A stretch of 6,122 nucleotides of DNA from positions 1 to 6,122 of the forward strand of contig JBGCCY010000269.1 in the NCBI GenBank assembly GCA_045104975.1. Reading direction: 5' to 3'. Below, piece after piece: positions 1 through 6,122 of the stretch; the first letter of the stretch is position 1; every line of letters starts with the position of its first letter. The translations under genes were made by a program, and so were the position numbers. The notes below the pieces were generated by a model. That model was not told where the DNA came from. It did no database searches and worked only from the letters and a program-made list of their open reading frames with translations. The stretch is from CAJQQY01 sp045104975. Its GTDB lineage: Bacteria; Bacteroidota; Bacteroidia; Chitinophagales; Saprospiraceae.

Positions 1-1766
1 TGAGCTACGAGTTCTTCATGACTTCCCAATTCTTTCATTTGCCCATTTTCCAAAAACAAAATTCGATCAGCCATTCTCACGGTTGAAAAACGATGTGAAA
101 TTAACACCGCGCTTTTCCCTGCAATTAAATCTGCAAACCTAAGAAACACTTCATGTTCTGCTCTAGCATCCAATGCAGAAGTTGGCTCATCCAAAATTAA
201 CAATTGAGCATCTCGCATATAAGCTCTTCCCAAAGCAATTTTTTGCCATTGCCCACCTGAAAGTTCCACCCCTTCGGCAAATCTTTTCCCCAAAACTTGA
301 TCATATTCTCCAGGCAAATTATTAATTACGGTATCTGCCAAGCTTTTCTTTGCAGCATCTTTTATTATATCTAATTCAATTCGGTTTTCAATATTCCCAA
401 TAGCAATATTCTCGGATGCCTTCATTTGGAAGCGAATATAATCTTGAAAAATGATTCCAATATTTTGCCTCAAGTCACCTAAATTATACGCATCTAAATC
501 TTTTCCATCCAACAGAATTCTTCCTTCCGTAGGTTTGTACAATCTAGCAAGTAATTTTACCAAAGTCGTTTTCCCTGCTCCGTTCTCTCCCACTAAGGCT
601 AATTTTTCTCCTTTTTGCAAATGAAAATTTAAATTACGAATTGCCCATATTTCACTATTTGGGTATTTGAATCCTACATTCTCGAAAGTAAAGCCTTCTT
701 GAATTGGTTGTGGAATCATAAAGTTTTTTTCTCCAGAAACAATGGTAGGTTGGATGGCAAAAAAATCAAACATGTCTTGCAAGTACAATGAGCCTTCTGC
801 GATTTTGGAAAAACGAGTCATGATAGATTGCAACATATTTCTCATTCGCTCGAATGATCCTGCCAAAAATGTAAGTGTTCCGATAGTGATTAAACCACTT
901 ACCGTTTGAGAAATAATAAAAATGTAGGCGCCATAATATGAGATCGTTCCAATTGATGAAAGTGCGCTTCCCCAAAGCGCTCTTTTTACTACAATCTTTC
1001 GATTCGCAAAATAATATTTATCAGAAAGTTCTTTGAATCGCTGCGCTAAAAAATCTGCAAGACTAAAAATTTTAACTTCTTTAGCAGTCTCATCACTTGC
1101 CCCGATGTATCTCAAATAATCTAATTCTCTTCTTTCGGGTGTAAAACTTCGAGTGAGTGAATACGTTCGTTGATTAAAATGTGTCTCTCCTAAAAAGGAT
1201 GGCAAGACTGCTACAAACAAAATTAAAATCAACCAAGGGTTAAATGCAATCAATCCAATTCCTAAAAATAAAATGGTAATCACATCTTGAAATTGAGCTA
1301 AGACTTGAGTCATCAAAACAGTTCGTCCGGTCGTTTGTCTTCGAGCACGTTCTAATTTGTCGTAAAAATCAGGATTTTCAAATTGATACAAATCGAGTGT
1401 TGCCGCATGTTTAATTAATTGTACGGAAGTTTTATTCGAAAATAAATCTCCCAACAAACTATCTAACAATATAATTACACGATTTATCAAATCTGAAAAG
1501 ACAGCTAATCCTAACTCAATTCCAATCAAAATACAAAGGTAAGACCAGTCTTTATCTGTTACATCAACTAGTCTAATAATCTCATCAATGATCTCTTTTC
1601 CAACATATAAAATAAGTAATGGAATGGAAGCCTTGACGACTCGTAACAATATATTCCCGATAGTCATTGATTTATTCGTTTCCCAAACGAGTTTGAAAAA
1701 TTCAGGTAGATTTTTTAGGGCTGAAAATTGGGTTTTAAGTGCGTTTTTATTTTTCTTTTTGGTCAT
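1..1766 (-). CDS. ABC exporter, fused transmembrane and ATPase domains (3' end cut by window edge)
   Basis: This is a half-size ABC exporter of the MdlB/MsbA-like type (COG1132), expected to work as an inner-membrane homodimer that uses ATP to export a substrate the sequence does not reveal. The frame is open from ATG 1766 to the window edge, giving 588 visible residues. Exporters of this type are usually about 590-610 residues, so only a short tail is missing. Residues about 35-335 are the membrane domain, with hydrophobic stretches near 35-58, 74-94, 160-192 and 265-303. The ATPase domain follows: A-loop Tyr368, Walker A GENGAGKTT (393-401), Q-loop Gln441, signature LSGGQ (502-506), Walker B ending in Asp526 with catalytic Glu527, D-loop SALD (530-533) and switch His558. 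All catalytic residues are intact. An in-frame TGA at 1781-1779 precedes the ATG, so this is the only ATG start available. A terminator and a candidate promoter upstream suggest separate transcription from the methyltransferase gene. Multidrug, lipid or peptide export are all possible. Confidence 0.93.
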   Translation of the reverse strand, partial: MTKKKNKNALKTQFSALKNLPEFFKLVWETNKSMTIGNILLRVVKASIPLLILYVGKEIIDEIIRLVDVTDKDWSYLCILIGIELGLAVFSDLINRVIILLDSLLGDLFSNKTSVQLIKHAATLDLYQFENPDFYDKLERARRQTTGRTVLMTQVLAQFQDVITILFLGIGLIAFNPWLILILFVAVLPSFLGETHFNQRTYSLTRSFTPERRELDYLRYIGASDETAKEVKIFSLADFLAQRFKELSDKYYFANRKIVVKRALWGSALSSIGTISYYGAYIFIISQTVSGLITIGTLTFLAGSFERMRNMLQSIMTRFSKIAEGSLYLQDMFDFFAIQPTIVSGEKNFMIPQPIQEGFTFENVGFKYPNSEIWAIRNLNFHLQKGEKLALVGENGAGKTTLVKLLARLYKPTEGRILLDGKDLDAYNLGDLRQNIGIIFQDYIRFQMKASENIAIGNIENRIELDIIKDAAKKSLADTVINNLPGEYDQVLGKRFAEGVELSGGQWQKIALGRAYMRDAQLLILDEPTSALDARAEHEVFLRFADLIAGKSAVLISHRFSTVRMADRILFLENGQMKELGSHEELVA

Positions 1767-1815
1767 ATTTCTATTTATTCAATAATACATTGAGCAAGTG
1801 CTCAGCATGAGTAAA

Positions 1816-1823
1816 CAAATTTA
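1816..1823 (-). promoter_or_regulatory. Candidate Bacteroidota -7 promoter element for the ABC exporter gene
   Basis: Read on the minus strand the bases are TAAATTTG, an exact match to the Bacteroidota primary sigma-factor -7 consensus TAnnTTTG. It lies 49 bases upstream of the exporter ATG and just after the preceding terminator, which is where a promoter is needed. A TTTG at 1842-1839 could be the -33 element, but the 15-base gap is shorter than the usual 19 or so; a second TTTG-like site at 1852-1849 is too far away. An 8-base motif with four to six fixed positions is easily found by chance in AT-rich DNA. Confidence 0.35.
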
Positions 1824-1850
1824 CCCAAAAAAAGATTTCAAATAATGCAA

Positions 1851-1883
1851 AAGAGATATTAATACATTGTACTAATACCTCTT
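1851..1883 (-). terminator. Intrinsic terminator after the methyltransferase gene
   Basis: On the minus strand the transcript can fold into a 15-bp stem (1883-1869 with 1865-1851) around a 3-base loop (AAU). The stem includes two G-U pairs and is followed by UU and then GC, so the 3' side reads CUCUUUUGC with a short run of four U. The hairpin starts 24 bases after the methyltransferase stop. In the plus-strand transcript the two wobble pairs become A-C mismatches, so the structure is better formed in the minus-strand RNA, in agreement with the gene direction. Confidence 0.7.
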
Positions 1884-1907
1884 CAATATTATTATTCCCA
1901 GTTACAG

Positions 1908-2705
1908 TTACTTGTTTTCAGGAATTGAAATTAAATAATAGCAACATGTCGTTAAAAAATTTCTAAAATATGGAATCGCTGAAATTAATGAAATTTGTTT
2001 TCGTGGAGTTAAATTAAATTTTGCCTCATAATTAGGATTAATCAAAAATGGCATTTTTTCATCCACTTTGTAATTTTCTGTTTTTAAGATTCCTTCAAAT
2101 CGTTCAATACTTATTCCAGTATCTTTTATTTCGAGAAGTGCTTCAATTCTATTTGCTGGCTCTCCAAACATTTTTAACATTCCAGAATAAAGTGGTCGAG
2201 GAAGTAAATGGTAATAAGGAAGTTTGGAAGCTATTTTATTTTGACAAATTTGTTGATGTCCACCAAATGGCATTTGCCATGGAGGGAAACCAAAAAATAT
2301 TTTTCCTCTTTTGGATACAAATTTTTTGAGGTAACCCATAAATTTTTCTTGATTATGGATATGCTCGATGACATCTCGCATAATGATTAAATCAAAAGTT
2401 CCAATTTCATCTACTCCCACTTCATAAATATCTCTGAAAAGAAATTGAATATTATCCTTCTTTTCGTGAGTTTCGTAATAAGCTCTTCCTTTTTTAATTT
2501 TCCCTTCACTTAAATCTACGCCAACAACTTGACATCCTAAATCTAAAAAAGGTTCTAGGTTTCCACCCTCTCCACATCCAATTTCTAGGATTCTTGTATT
2601 TGAATCTACAGGCATATGTTTTTCCAAAAAAGGGATCACATATTTATTGGTTGTAAATATCTGCTCTTTGAAATAAACTTGTCTGTCTTTATGTCTTACT
2701 TGCAT
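1908..2705 (-). CDS. Class I SAM-dependent methyltransferase
   Basis: This 265-residue soluble protein has the Rossmann-type fold signature of class I S-adenosylmethionine methyltransferases (Methyltransf_11/23 group). The SAM-binding glycine loop is EIGCGEGGN at residues 41-49, the acidic end of strand 2 is Asp64 (VVGVDLS), a second acidic contact is likely Asp92 in FRDIYE, and the strand-4 motif is DVIEHI at 111-116. After the core comes a distinctive segment PPWQMPFGGHQQ (141-152), then a His/Tyr/Pro-rich stretch (164-173) that probably forms part of the acceptor pocket. The last 28 residues are rather hydrophobic (about 238-261) and could touch a membrane, but no clear transmembrane helix is claimed. 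The acceptor is unknown; small molecules, lipids or glycans are all possible. Hairpins on both sides (2767-2800 and 1851-1883) suggest a single-gene transcript. The ATG at 2705 is preceded by an A-rich leader without a Shine-Dalgarno sequence, normal for this phylum. Confidence 0.9.
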   Translation of the reverse strand: MQVRHKDRQVYFKEQIFTTNKYVIPFLEKHMPVDSNTRILEIGCGEGGNLEPFLDLGCQVVGVDLSEGKIKKGRAYYETHEKKDNIQFLFRDIYEVGVDEIGTFDLIIMRDVIEHIHNQEKFMGYLKKFVSKRGKIFFGFPPWQMPFGGHQQICQNKIASKLPYYHLLPRPLYSGMLKMFGEPANRIEALLEIKDTGISIERFEGILKTENYKVDEKMPFLINPNYEAKFNLTPRKQISLISAIPYFRNFLTTCCYYLISIPENK

Positions 2706-2723
2706 TTTCTTATTTTTCTATTA

Positions 2724-2731
2724 CAAAAATA
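2724..2731 (-). promoter_or_regulatory. Candidate Bacteroidota -7 promoter element for the methyltransferase gene
   Basis: The minus strand reads TATTTTTG, an exact match to TAnnTTTG, 18 bases upstream of the methyltransferase ATG and downstream of the terminator that closes the gldLMN unit. No clear TTG -33 element is visible at the usual distance. A start site here would give a leader of only about 12-16 bases. It is supported by position and motif only. Confidence 0.35.
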
Positions 2732-2766
2732 CGAAAGGAATTGGTTTTTGTTTTCATCTAAAATGA

Positions 2767-2800
2767 AAAAGCCCATTTCGAAAAATCGAAATGGGCTTTT
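2767..2800 (-). terminator. Strong intrinsic terminator after gldN (possibly bidirectional)
   Basis: A perfect 15-bp inverted repeat (2767-2781 with 2786-2800) encloses a 4-base loop. The GC-rich core is GCCC/GGGC, flanked by A and U runs so that the minus-strand RNA ends in GGGCUUUUUCAUUUU. It starts 20 bases after the gldN stop codon and lies before the methyltransferase promoter candidate, so it most likely ends the gldKLMN transcript. The plus-strand RNA also has GGGCUUUU after the stem, so it could stop antisense transcription too. Confidence 0.9.
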
Positions 2801-2820
2801 GTATATTTTATCATATTAAA

Positions 2821-3687
2821 TTAATATGACCATAAATCATGTTCGTAATTGAAAATCTCTTGTTTGATTTTATCAGCTTCCAACAAGATATCAACTCCTT
2901 GAAGATAATCTTGAATACGTCTGTTATAAACATTCGATTCTTTATAAATGTAACTAGAGAAAAATCTTCTTTCGAAAAGGTCTTCCCAAGTTCCTAAGTC
3001 ACCATCATTCCCAGGATTGAAAACTTTATGACGTGCAAATAACTCTCTACAATCAGGATAGTAAATCCAAAACATAGGCTTGGTAAAACGATAGTTACCA
3101 TTGTCATCTTTTACATCAATAAGTGGTGCAATTCCTAAGATTCTAACTTGCAAAGTTGAAGTATTCTCATCAAAGAACCATACTTCTTTTAATCGGAATT
3201 GTTTAACATCTTCAGGATTTAAGTCATTTCTTACAATCTGAACTTGCTCTTCGTAAGTTTCAGGATCGAAAGTAATTACTGTATCAATGTTACTTCCCAT
3301 AGAAGCGATTTCGTCAGCTTGCAATCTCATTTCAAATTTGTCATATTCATTGACATTATAAGCTGCAATTTCACCGTTAACGGCTGCTTCCATCAAAATG
3401 GTAAAGAAAGGTTTTTCAGGAAATGCGAACGGTAAATTCATTTTTTCCCGAATGTCAATTACTCTCCAAATTCTCTTTTCCCAAAAAACATCAGCTTCTC
3501 GGATTGGAGCATAAGGTAAAACCATACGATCATCAACTAACCTCTTTTCTACGATGTCATCTAATGGTAAATCCTCTGTAGTTTCTGCCTCTGTATTTAC
3601 AGGATTGGGGTCTTGTGCCATTGCTGGATTTGAAAAGATCAACAATCCTAAAAGGCATAAACTAAAAATTTTAAACGAAATCTTCAT
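2821..3687 (-). CDS. gldN: Type IX secretion / gliding motility protein GldN
   Basis: GldN (PorN in Porphyromonas) is a periplasmic protein that, with the lipoprotein GldK, builds the outer-membrane-associated ring of the type IX secretion system and receives the periplasmic end of GldM. The 288-residue product begins with a signal peptide: Lys residues, a hydrophobic core (about 7-18) and a likely signal peptidase I site AMA|Q after residue 24. The mature part carries family-like blocks: an ADVFWEKRIWRVIDIREKMN block (65-84), a LKEVWFFDENTSTLQVRILG block (166-185) and a PMFWIYYPDCRELFARH stretch (204-220) leading into TWEDLFERRFFSSYIYKESN (233-252). Cys213 is the only cysteine left after signal cleavage. 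Identity rests on these blocks together with position directly after gldL-gldM. The ATG at 3687 is chosen because it gives a complete signal peptide. The gene follows gldM by 107 bases, a wide gap within an operon, which holds a long inverted repeat. Confidence 0.94.
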   Translation of the reverse strand: MKISFKIFSLCLLGLLIFSNPAMAQDPNPVNTEAETTEDLPLDDIVEKRLVDDRMVLPYAPIREADVFWEKRIWRVIDIREKMNLPFAFPEKPFFTILMEAAVNGEIAAYNVNEYDKFEMRLQADEIASMGSNIDTVITFDPETYEEQVQIVRNDLNPEDVKQFRLKEVWFFDENTSTLQVRILGIAPLIDVKDDNGNYRFTKPMFWIYYPDCRELFARHKVFNPGNDGDLGTWEDLFERRFFSSYIYKESNVYNRRIQDYLQGVDILLEADKIKQEIFNYEHDLWSY

Positions 3688-3730
3688 GACTTAATGATTT
3701 ATGTAATTTTCTTAATACTAATTATTTCTA

Positions 3731-3790
3731 AGTTTGAAATTTAGAGATTTTGAGAGTTCAAAACTTCTAAATTTCAAACGAAGTTTTGAG
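3731..3790 (-). other. Long inverted repeat with alternative pairing in the gldM-gldN gap
   Basis: Just after the gldM stop codon, positions 3732-3745 and 3766-3779 are a perfect 14-bp inverted repeat (GTTTGAAATTTAGA). After two non-Watson-Crick positions the pairing continues for six more base pairs (3748-3753 with 3758-3763), leaving a 4-base loop, so the whole arm is about 22 bp. A second, mutually exclusive hairpin is also possible: 3758-3767 (TCAAAACTTC) is a perfect 10-base complement of 3780-3789, with a 12-base loop. No U-run follows the large stem in the minus-strand RNA, so it is not a standard intrinsic terminator. It could be an mRNA processing or stability element, or an attenuator that sets gldN level relative to gldM. 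The inverted repeats are directly visible; any function is inferred. Confidence 0.6.
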
Positions 3791-3794
3791 ATCT

Positions 3795-5441
3795 TTATTT
3801 GATTTTAAAGACCATTGCGTTAATTTTTCGACCTGCAGGGTCACCTGGACATTTCGCTTTAACATTGTCAAAGTAGAAAACGTCACCTGGCTTTGCTTTA
3901 TTTACAAGTTCTCTTGCTTGAGGAGACCATCTAGGTCCTCGGTTATTAACCTCAACTGGATCAGCACGTTTTGCTTGACGAGTTACAATGAAACCTTGGA
4001 TAACACATTTCGCATCAAAATCAAAACCATCAAGAATAGCAGATACACCACCTTGAGCTTTGAATTCTCCATTTCCAATTGCTCCTCCAGTATTTCCAGA
4101 AAGTTTTGCAGTTGGATCAGGAATACGTTTTACACGAAAAAGAGCTTTTTCACCTTTTAATCCTGGAGCATCAACACGTACTTGACATTCTTCTCCAAGC
4201 TTAGCTGGTCTTGTTACAGTTACTTCATATTCACCAGTTCCACCTTTCTTTTTAAGGCTTCCACCACCGCCTCCACCAAGGGAAACTTTTACATCATTAC
4301 TATTTACACCTGCTGCAGATACTTTAATTGGATTAGGTACTCCAATATAAAATACATTCATTTTTGTAGCAGAAACTGTTACTGAACCTTTTCCTACTTC
4401 GTAAGAAAATTCAGAATCACCTGTACTAGTTTCTCCAGTTAATGGATTTCTTACAGCTGCTTTTAATGACAATTTTCGAGTTCCTAATCTACTAGCTGTT
4501 TCTACAAATTTAACCTTTCCATTTGCGTCTGGTTTTTTTGCAGCTCCATTAATAGTGATAGTTACATCATTAGGATTGATTTGGTCAGAATAAGTTCCAA
4601 CAGAAATTTCTGCTTCAAACTTATCTCCTTCTAAAACATATCCTTTCTTAGCACTAACTACAGGGAAGAATTGGTTAAACTCAACCACACGTCCACCTGA
4701 AAGCTCAGCTAATTGGTTTACACCAGCTGCCTCAGCATTTCTTGCATCGGTAATCATTTGAGTTAAAGTAGGAAGAACAGCAGCAACTGGCATTTGACGG
4801 AATTTGTAATCCGACCAACTAGTTTTGTCTTTTGATTCTTTCCAATCTTCAGTAATTCCGAGAGTCAAATTATTTTCGAAGTTTTGAATTCGAGTTGGAA
4901 TTTCTTCTGCTTTTAAACCAAAAGTTTTTCCATTTTCTTCTAAAACCGTTTTATAAGCTGCAACGATATTAGCTCTTGTCTCAGTAATTTTTGCTTCTAA
5001 TAATTCTCCTACTCCTTCATTTACCATCATTTTAGTAGGAACATCTTTATTCTTAAGACCTTTAAGTTTATATCTCTTATCATATTTGATAACATAATCG
5101 CCATCATCATGAACTCCATTTTTATCTCCAGAGCCATCAATAAGTTTAACTTTTAAATCTTCAACATATGAAGAAAAAGAAGCTACTTCATCTCTGATAG
5201 ACTGAATAGCAGGTTGAAGAGGTCTATATTTTGCTTTGGAATCATCTTTTAGTAAAGCGTCCAAATTCTTTTGAGTTGCATCTAATGCTCTAACAGTATT
5301 CGTGTTAGATGTATCTAATGACTTATCAATAGATAAAAAAGCATTCATTACCTCGGCTGATACATTCAAAGCCAATAACGCCGTCAGTACTAAGTACATC
5401 AAGTTAATCATCAGCTGCCGGGGTTCCTTAGGTATTGACAT
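3795..5441 (-). CDS. gldM: Type IX secretion / gliding motility motor protein GldM
   Basis: GldM (PorM) is the dimeric shaft of the type IX secretion and gliding motor. Its N-terminal helix sits in the GldL bundle in the inner membrane and four periplasmic domains reach up to the GldKN ring. The 548-residue product has the family hallmark N-terminus PRQLMINLMYLVLTALLALN (7-26), which includes the single membrane helix (about 11-30). Arg8 just before it matches the conserved arginine (Arg9 in Flavobacterium johnsoniae, from memory) thought to pair with the GldL glutamate. Approximate domains are: helical D1 (35-222), beta-rich D2 (about 250-348), D3 beginning near ATKMNVFYIGVPNP (358-371), and D4 (about 438-548) with RGPRWSPQA and AKPGDVFYFDNV near the C-terminus. 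It is somewhat longer than the 513-516 residues of well-studied homologues. A run of six glycines (389-394) lies in D3. The gene starts 47 bases after gldL and is very probably in the same operon. AAAGGA is one base from the ATG, too close for a normal ribosome-binding site. Confidence 0.96.
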   Translation of the reverse strand: MSIPKEPRQLMINLMYLVLTALLALNVSAEVMNAFLSIDKSLDTSNTNTVRALDATQKNLDALLKDDSKAKYRPLQPAIQSIRDEVASFSSYVEDLKVKLIDGSGDKNGVHDDGDYVIKYDKRYKLKGLKNKDVPTKMMVNEGVGELLEAKITETRANIVAAYKTVLEENGKTFGLKAEEIPTRIQNFENNLTLGITEDWKESKDKTSWSDYKFRQMPVAAVLPTLTQMITDARNAEAAGVNQLAELSGGRVVEFNQFFPVVSAKKGYVLEGDKFEAEISVGTYSDQINPNDVTITINGAAKKPDANGKVKFVETASRLGTRKLSLKAAVRNPLTGETSTGDSEFSYEVGKGSVTVSATKMNVFYIGVPNPIKVSAAGVNSNDVKVSLGGGGGGSLKKKGGTGEYEVTVTRPAKLGEECQVRVDAPGLKGEKALFRVKRIPDPTAKLSGNTGGAIGNGEFKAQGGVSAILDGFDFDAKCVIQGFIVTRQAKRADPVEVNNRGPRWSPQARELVNKAKPGDVFYFDNVKAKCPGDPAGRKINAMVFKIK

Positions 5442-5488
5442 ATCCTTTGTTTTTTTTAATTAAACAATAAAGTTTAGAACCTTCTTAA

Positions 5489-6076
5489 TTATTTATTACT
5501 AATGCCTGACATAGCAGTCAAAACATTACCATAAACTGAATTAAGAGAACCGAGGTTTTGATTTAAAGCTGTTAATTGTTGCTTATATGCTTTAGTATCT
5601 TCTAATGAATCAGAAAGATCAGCCATTGCTTCATTCATTCTAGTGTAGAAGTTACTCATTGTCTTCATTTGCTCACCAGTTCCTGAGAAATCAACTTCTT
5701 GTAATGCTTTTAATGAACCAAGAGATTTTGACATTCCTTGTAATTCATTTAACATTCCTCCTAATTGCTGCTCAACTACTTCTCCATTTAATCCAGGAGT
5801 AGATTCGTCGATTGGGCCAGCCATTAATGGTGAAATTTTAGAATCATAATCAGAAAGTCCTGGATATAATTTTTCCCAGTAATAATCTTTTTCAGGTCCA
5901 ATAATTCCTAAGAAAGCAAAGATAAATGCCTCAATACATAATCCAGCAATCAACATTTCACTCGCATATTCCCAGCTTTCCAACTTAAATAATGCTCCTA
6001 ATAATACTACAGATGCTCCAAGTCCAATAATTAAATTTTTAATGTACTTGAACGTTTTTGACTTTAAAAAACTCAT
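5489..6076 (-). CDS. gldL: Type IX secretion / gliding motility motor protein GldL
   Basis: GldL (PorL) is the inner-membrane proton-driven stator-like protein of the type IX secretion motor; in known structures five copies surround two GldM helices. The 195-residue product has two membrane helices (about 13-30 and 40-60), the first ending in GALFK, the second containing LCIEAFIFAF with Glu49. This matches the essential buried glutamate of characterised homologues, which has the same number in F. johnsoniae as I recall it. Next comes the short block PEKDYYWEKLYPGL (61-74), typical of the family, and then a Gln/Leu/Ser-rich cytoplasmic region (about 95-195) likely to form helices or a coiled coil. 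The ATG at 6076 is preceded by an A-rich leader without a clear Shine-Dalgarno sequence. Only 46 bases separate it from the window edge; they contain stop codons in all three minus-strand frames, and I cannot tell whether the end of gldK lies there. It is followed after 47 bases by gldM. Confidence 0.95.
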   Translation of the reverse strand: MSFLKSKTFKYIKNLIIGLGASVVLLGALFKLESWEYASEMLIAGLCIEAFIFAFLGIIGPEKDYYWEKLYPGLSDYDSKISPLMAGPIDESTPGLNGEVVEQQLGGMLNELQGMSKSLGSLKALQEVDFSGTGEQMKTMSNFYTRMNEAMADLSDSLEDTKAYKQQLTALNQNLGSLNSVYGNVLTAMSGISNK

Positions 6077-6122
6077 TTTAATCTTTTTAAGTAGGTTAGT
6101 AATTTATTTCAATAAATGGGTT

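Noticed and set aside
766..975. 69-codon minus-strand open frame
   Set aside because: It lies inside the ABC exporter gene in another frame; the exporter frame carries all the conserved motifs.
1901..1913. 13-base sequence GTTACAGTTACTT also found inside gldM at about 4214-4226
   Set aside because: One shared 13-mer is not surprising in 6 kb of AT-rich DNA, there are no further copies, and nothing links the two places.
2048..2390. Two overlapping plus-strand open frames opposite the methyltransferase gene
   Set aside because: Both are Phe/Leu-rich antisense shadows of a well-supported gene and have no recognisable product.
2616..2819. Plus-strand open frame running through the gldN terminator
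   Set aside because: It overlaps the methyltransferase start, the promoter candidate and a perfect terminator hairpin, which is not compatible with a coding role.
3786..4160. 124-codon plus-strand open frame opposite the gldM 3' end
   Set aside because: It lies wholly antisense to the conserved C-terminal domain of gldM, has a composition typical of a reverse-complement shadow, and shows no recognisable domain.
5442..5447. AAAGGA next to the gldM ATG as a Shine-Dalgarno site
   Set aside because: It is only about one base from the start codon, too close to act in the usual way. A later start at Met11 would remove the conserved PRQ segment, so the ATG at 5441 stands.
6077..6122. Possible 3' end of gldK at the right edge
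   Set aside because: Gene order predicts gldK upstream, but 46 bases with stop codons in every minus-strand frame do not allow its end to be identified.

Overview
The window reads as chromosomal DNA from an AT-rich member of the Bacteroidota. The basis is three consecutive type IX secretion / gliding-motility genes in the order gldL-gldM-gldN, which occur only in that phylum, weak or absent Shine-Dalgarno signals, and two candidate promoters with the Bacteroidota -7 element TAnnTTTG. The GldM N-terminus and the gene order suit Flavobacteriales or relatives; a Crocinitomicaceae-like source is a guess. All five genes lie on the minus strand, so transcription runs from high to low coordinates.

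Layout in the direction of transcription: gldL (6076-5489), gldM (5441-3795) and gldN (3687-2821) form the distal part of what is normally a gldKLMN operon; gldK would lie beyond the right edge. GldL and GldM form the inner-membrane motor driven by the proton gradient. GldM spans the periplasm and contacts GldN, which together with the lipoprotein GldK forms the outer-membrane-associated ring. A 107-bp gap between gldM and gldN holds a long inverted repeat with an alternative, mutually exclusive pairing. A perfect 15-bp hairpin (2767-2800) lies 20 bp after gldN and probably ends the operon.

Next is a monocistronic class I SAM-dependent methyltransferase (2705-1908) with a candidate promoter of its own and a downstream 15-bp hairpin terminator (1851-1883). 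Last is a half-size ABC exporter (transmembrane domain fused to ATPase), starting at 1766 and running off the left edge with all its ATPase motifs inside the window. It also has a candidate promoter.

No RNA genes, CRISPR arrays, insertion sequences or signs of recent transfer were seen. Every intergenic gap is under 150 bp. The window is mostly ordinary core-genome sequence; the least explained element is the gldM-gldN intergenic structure.
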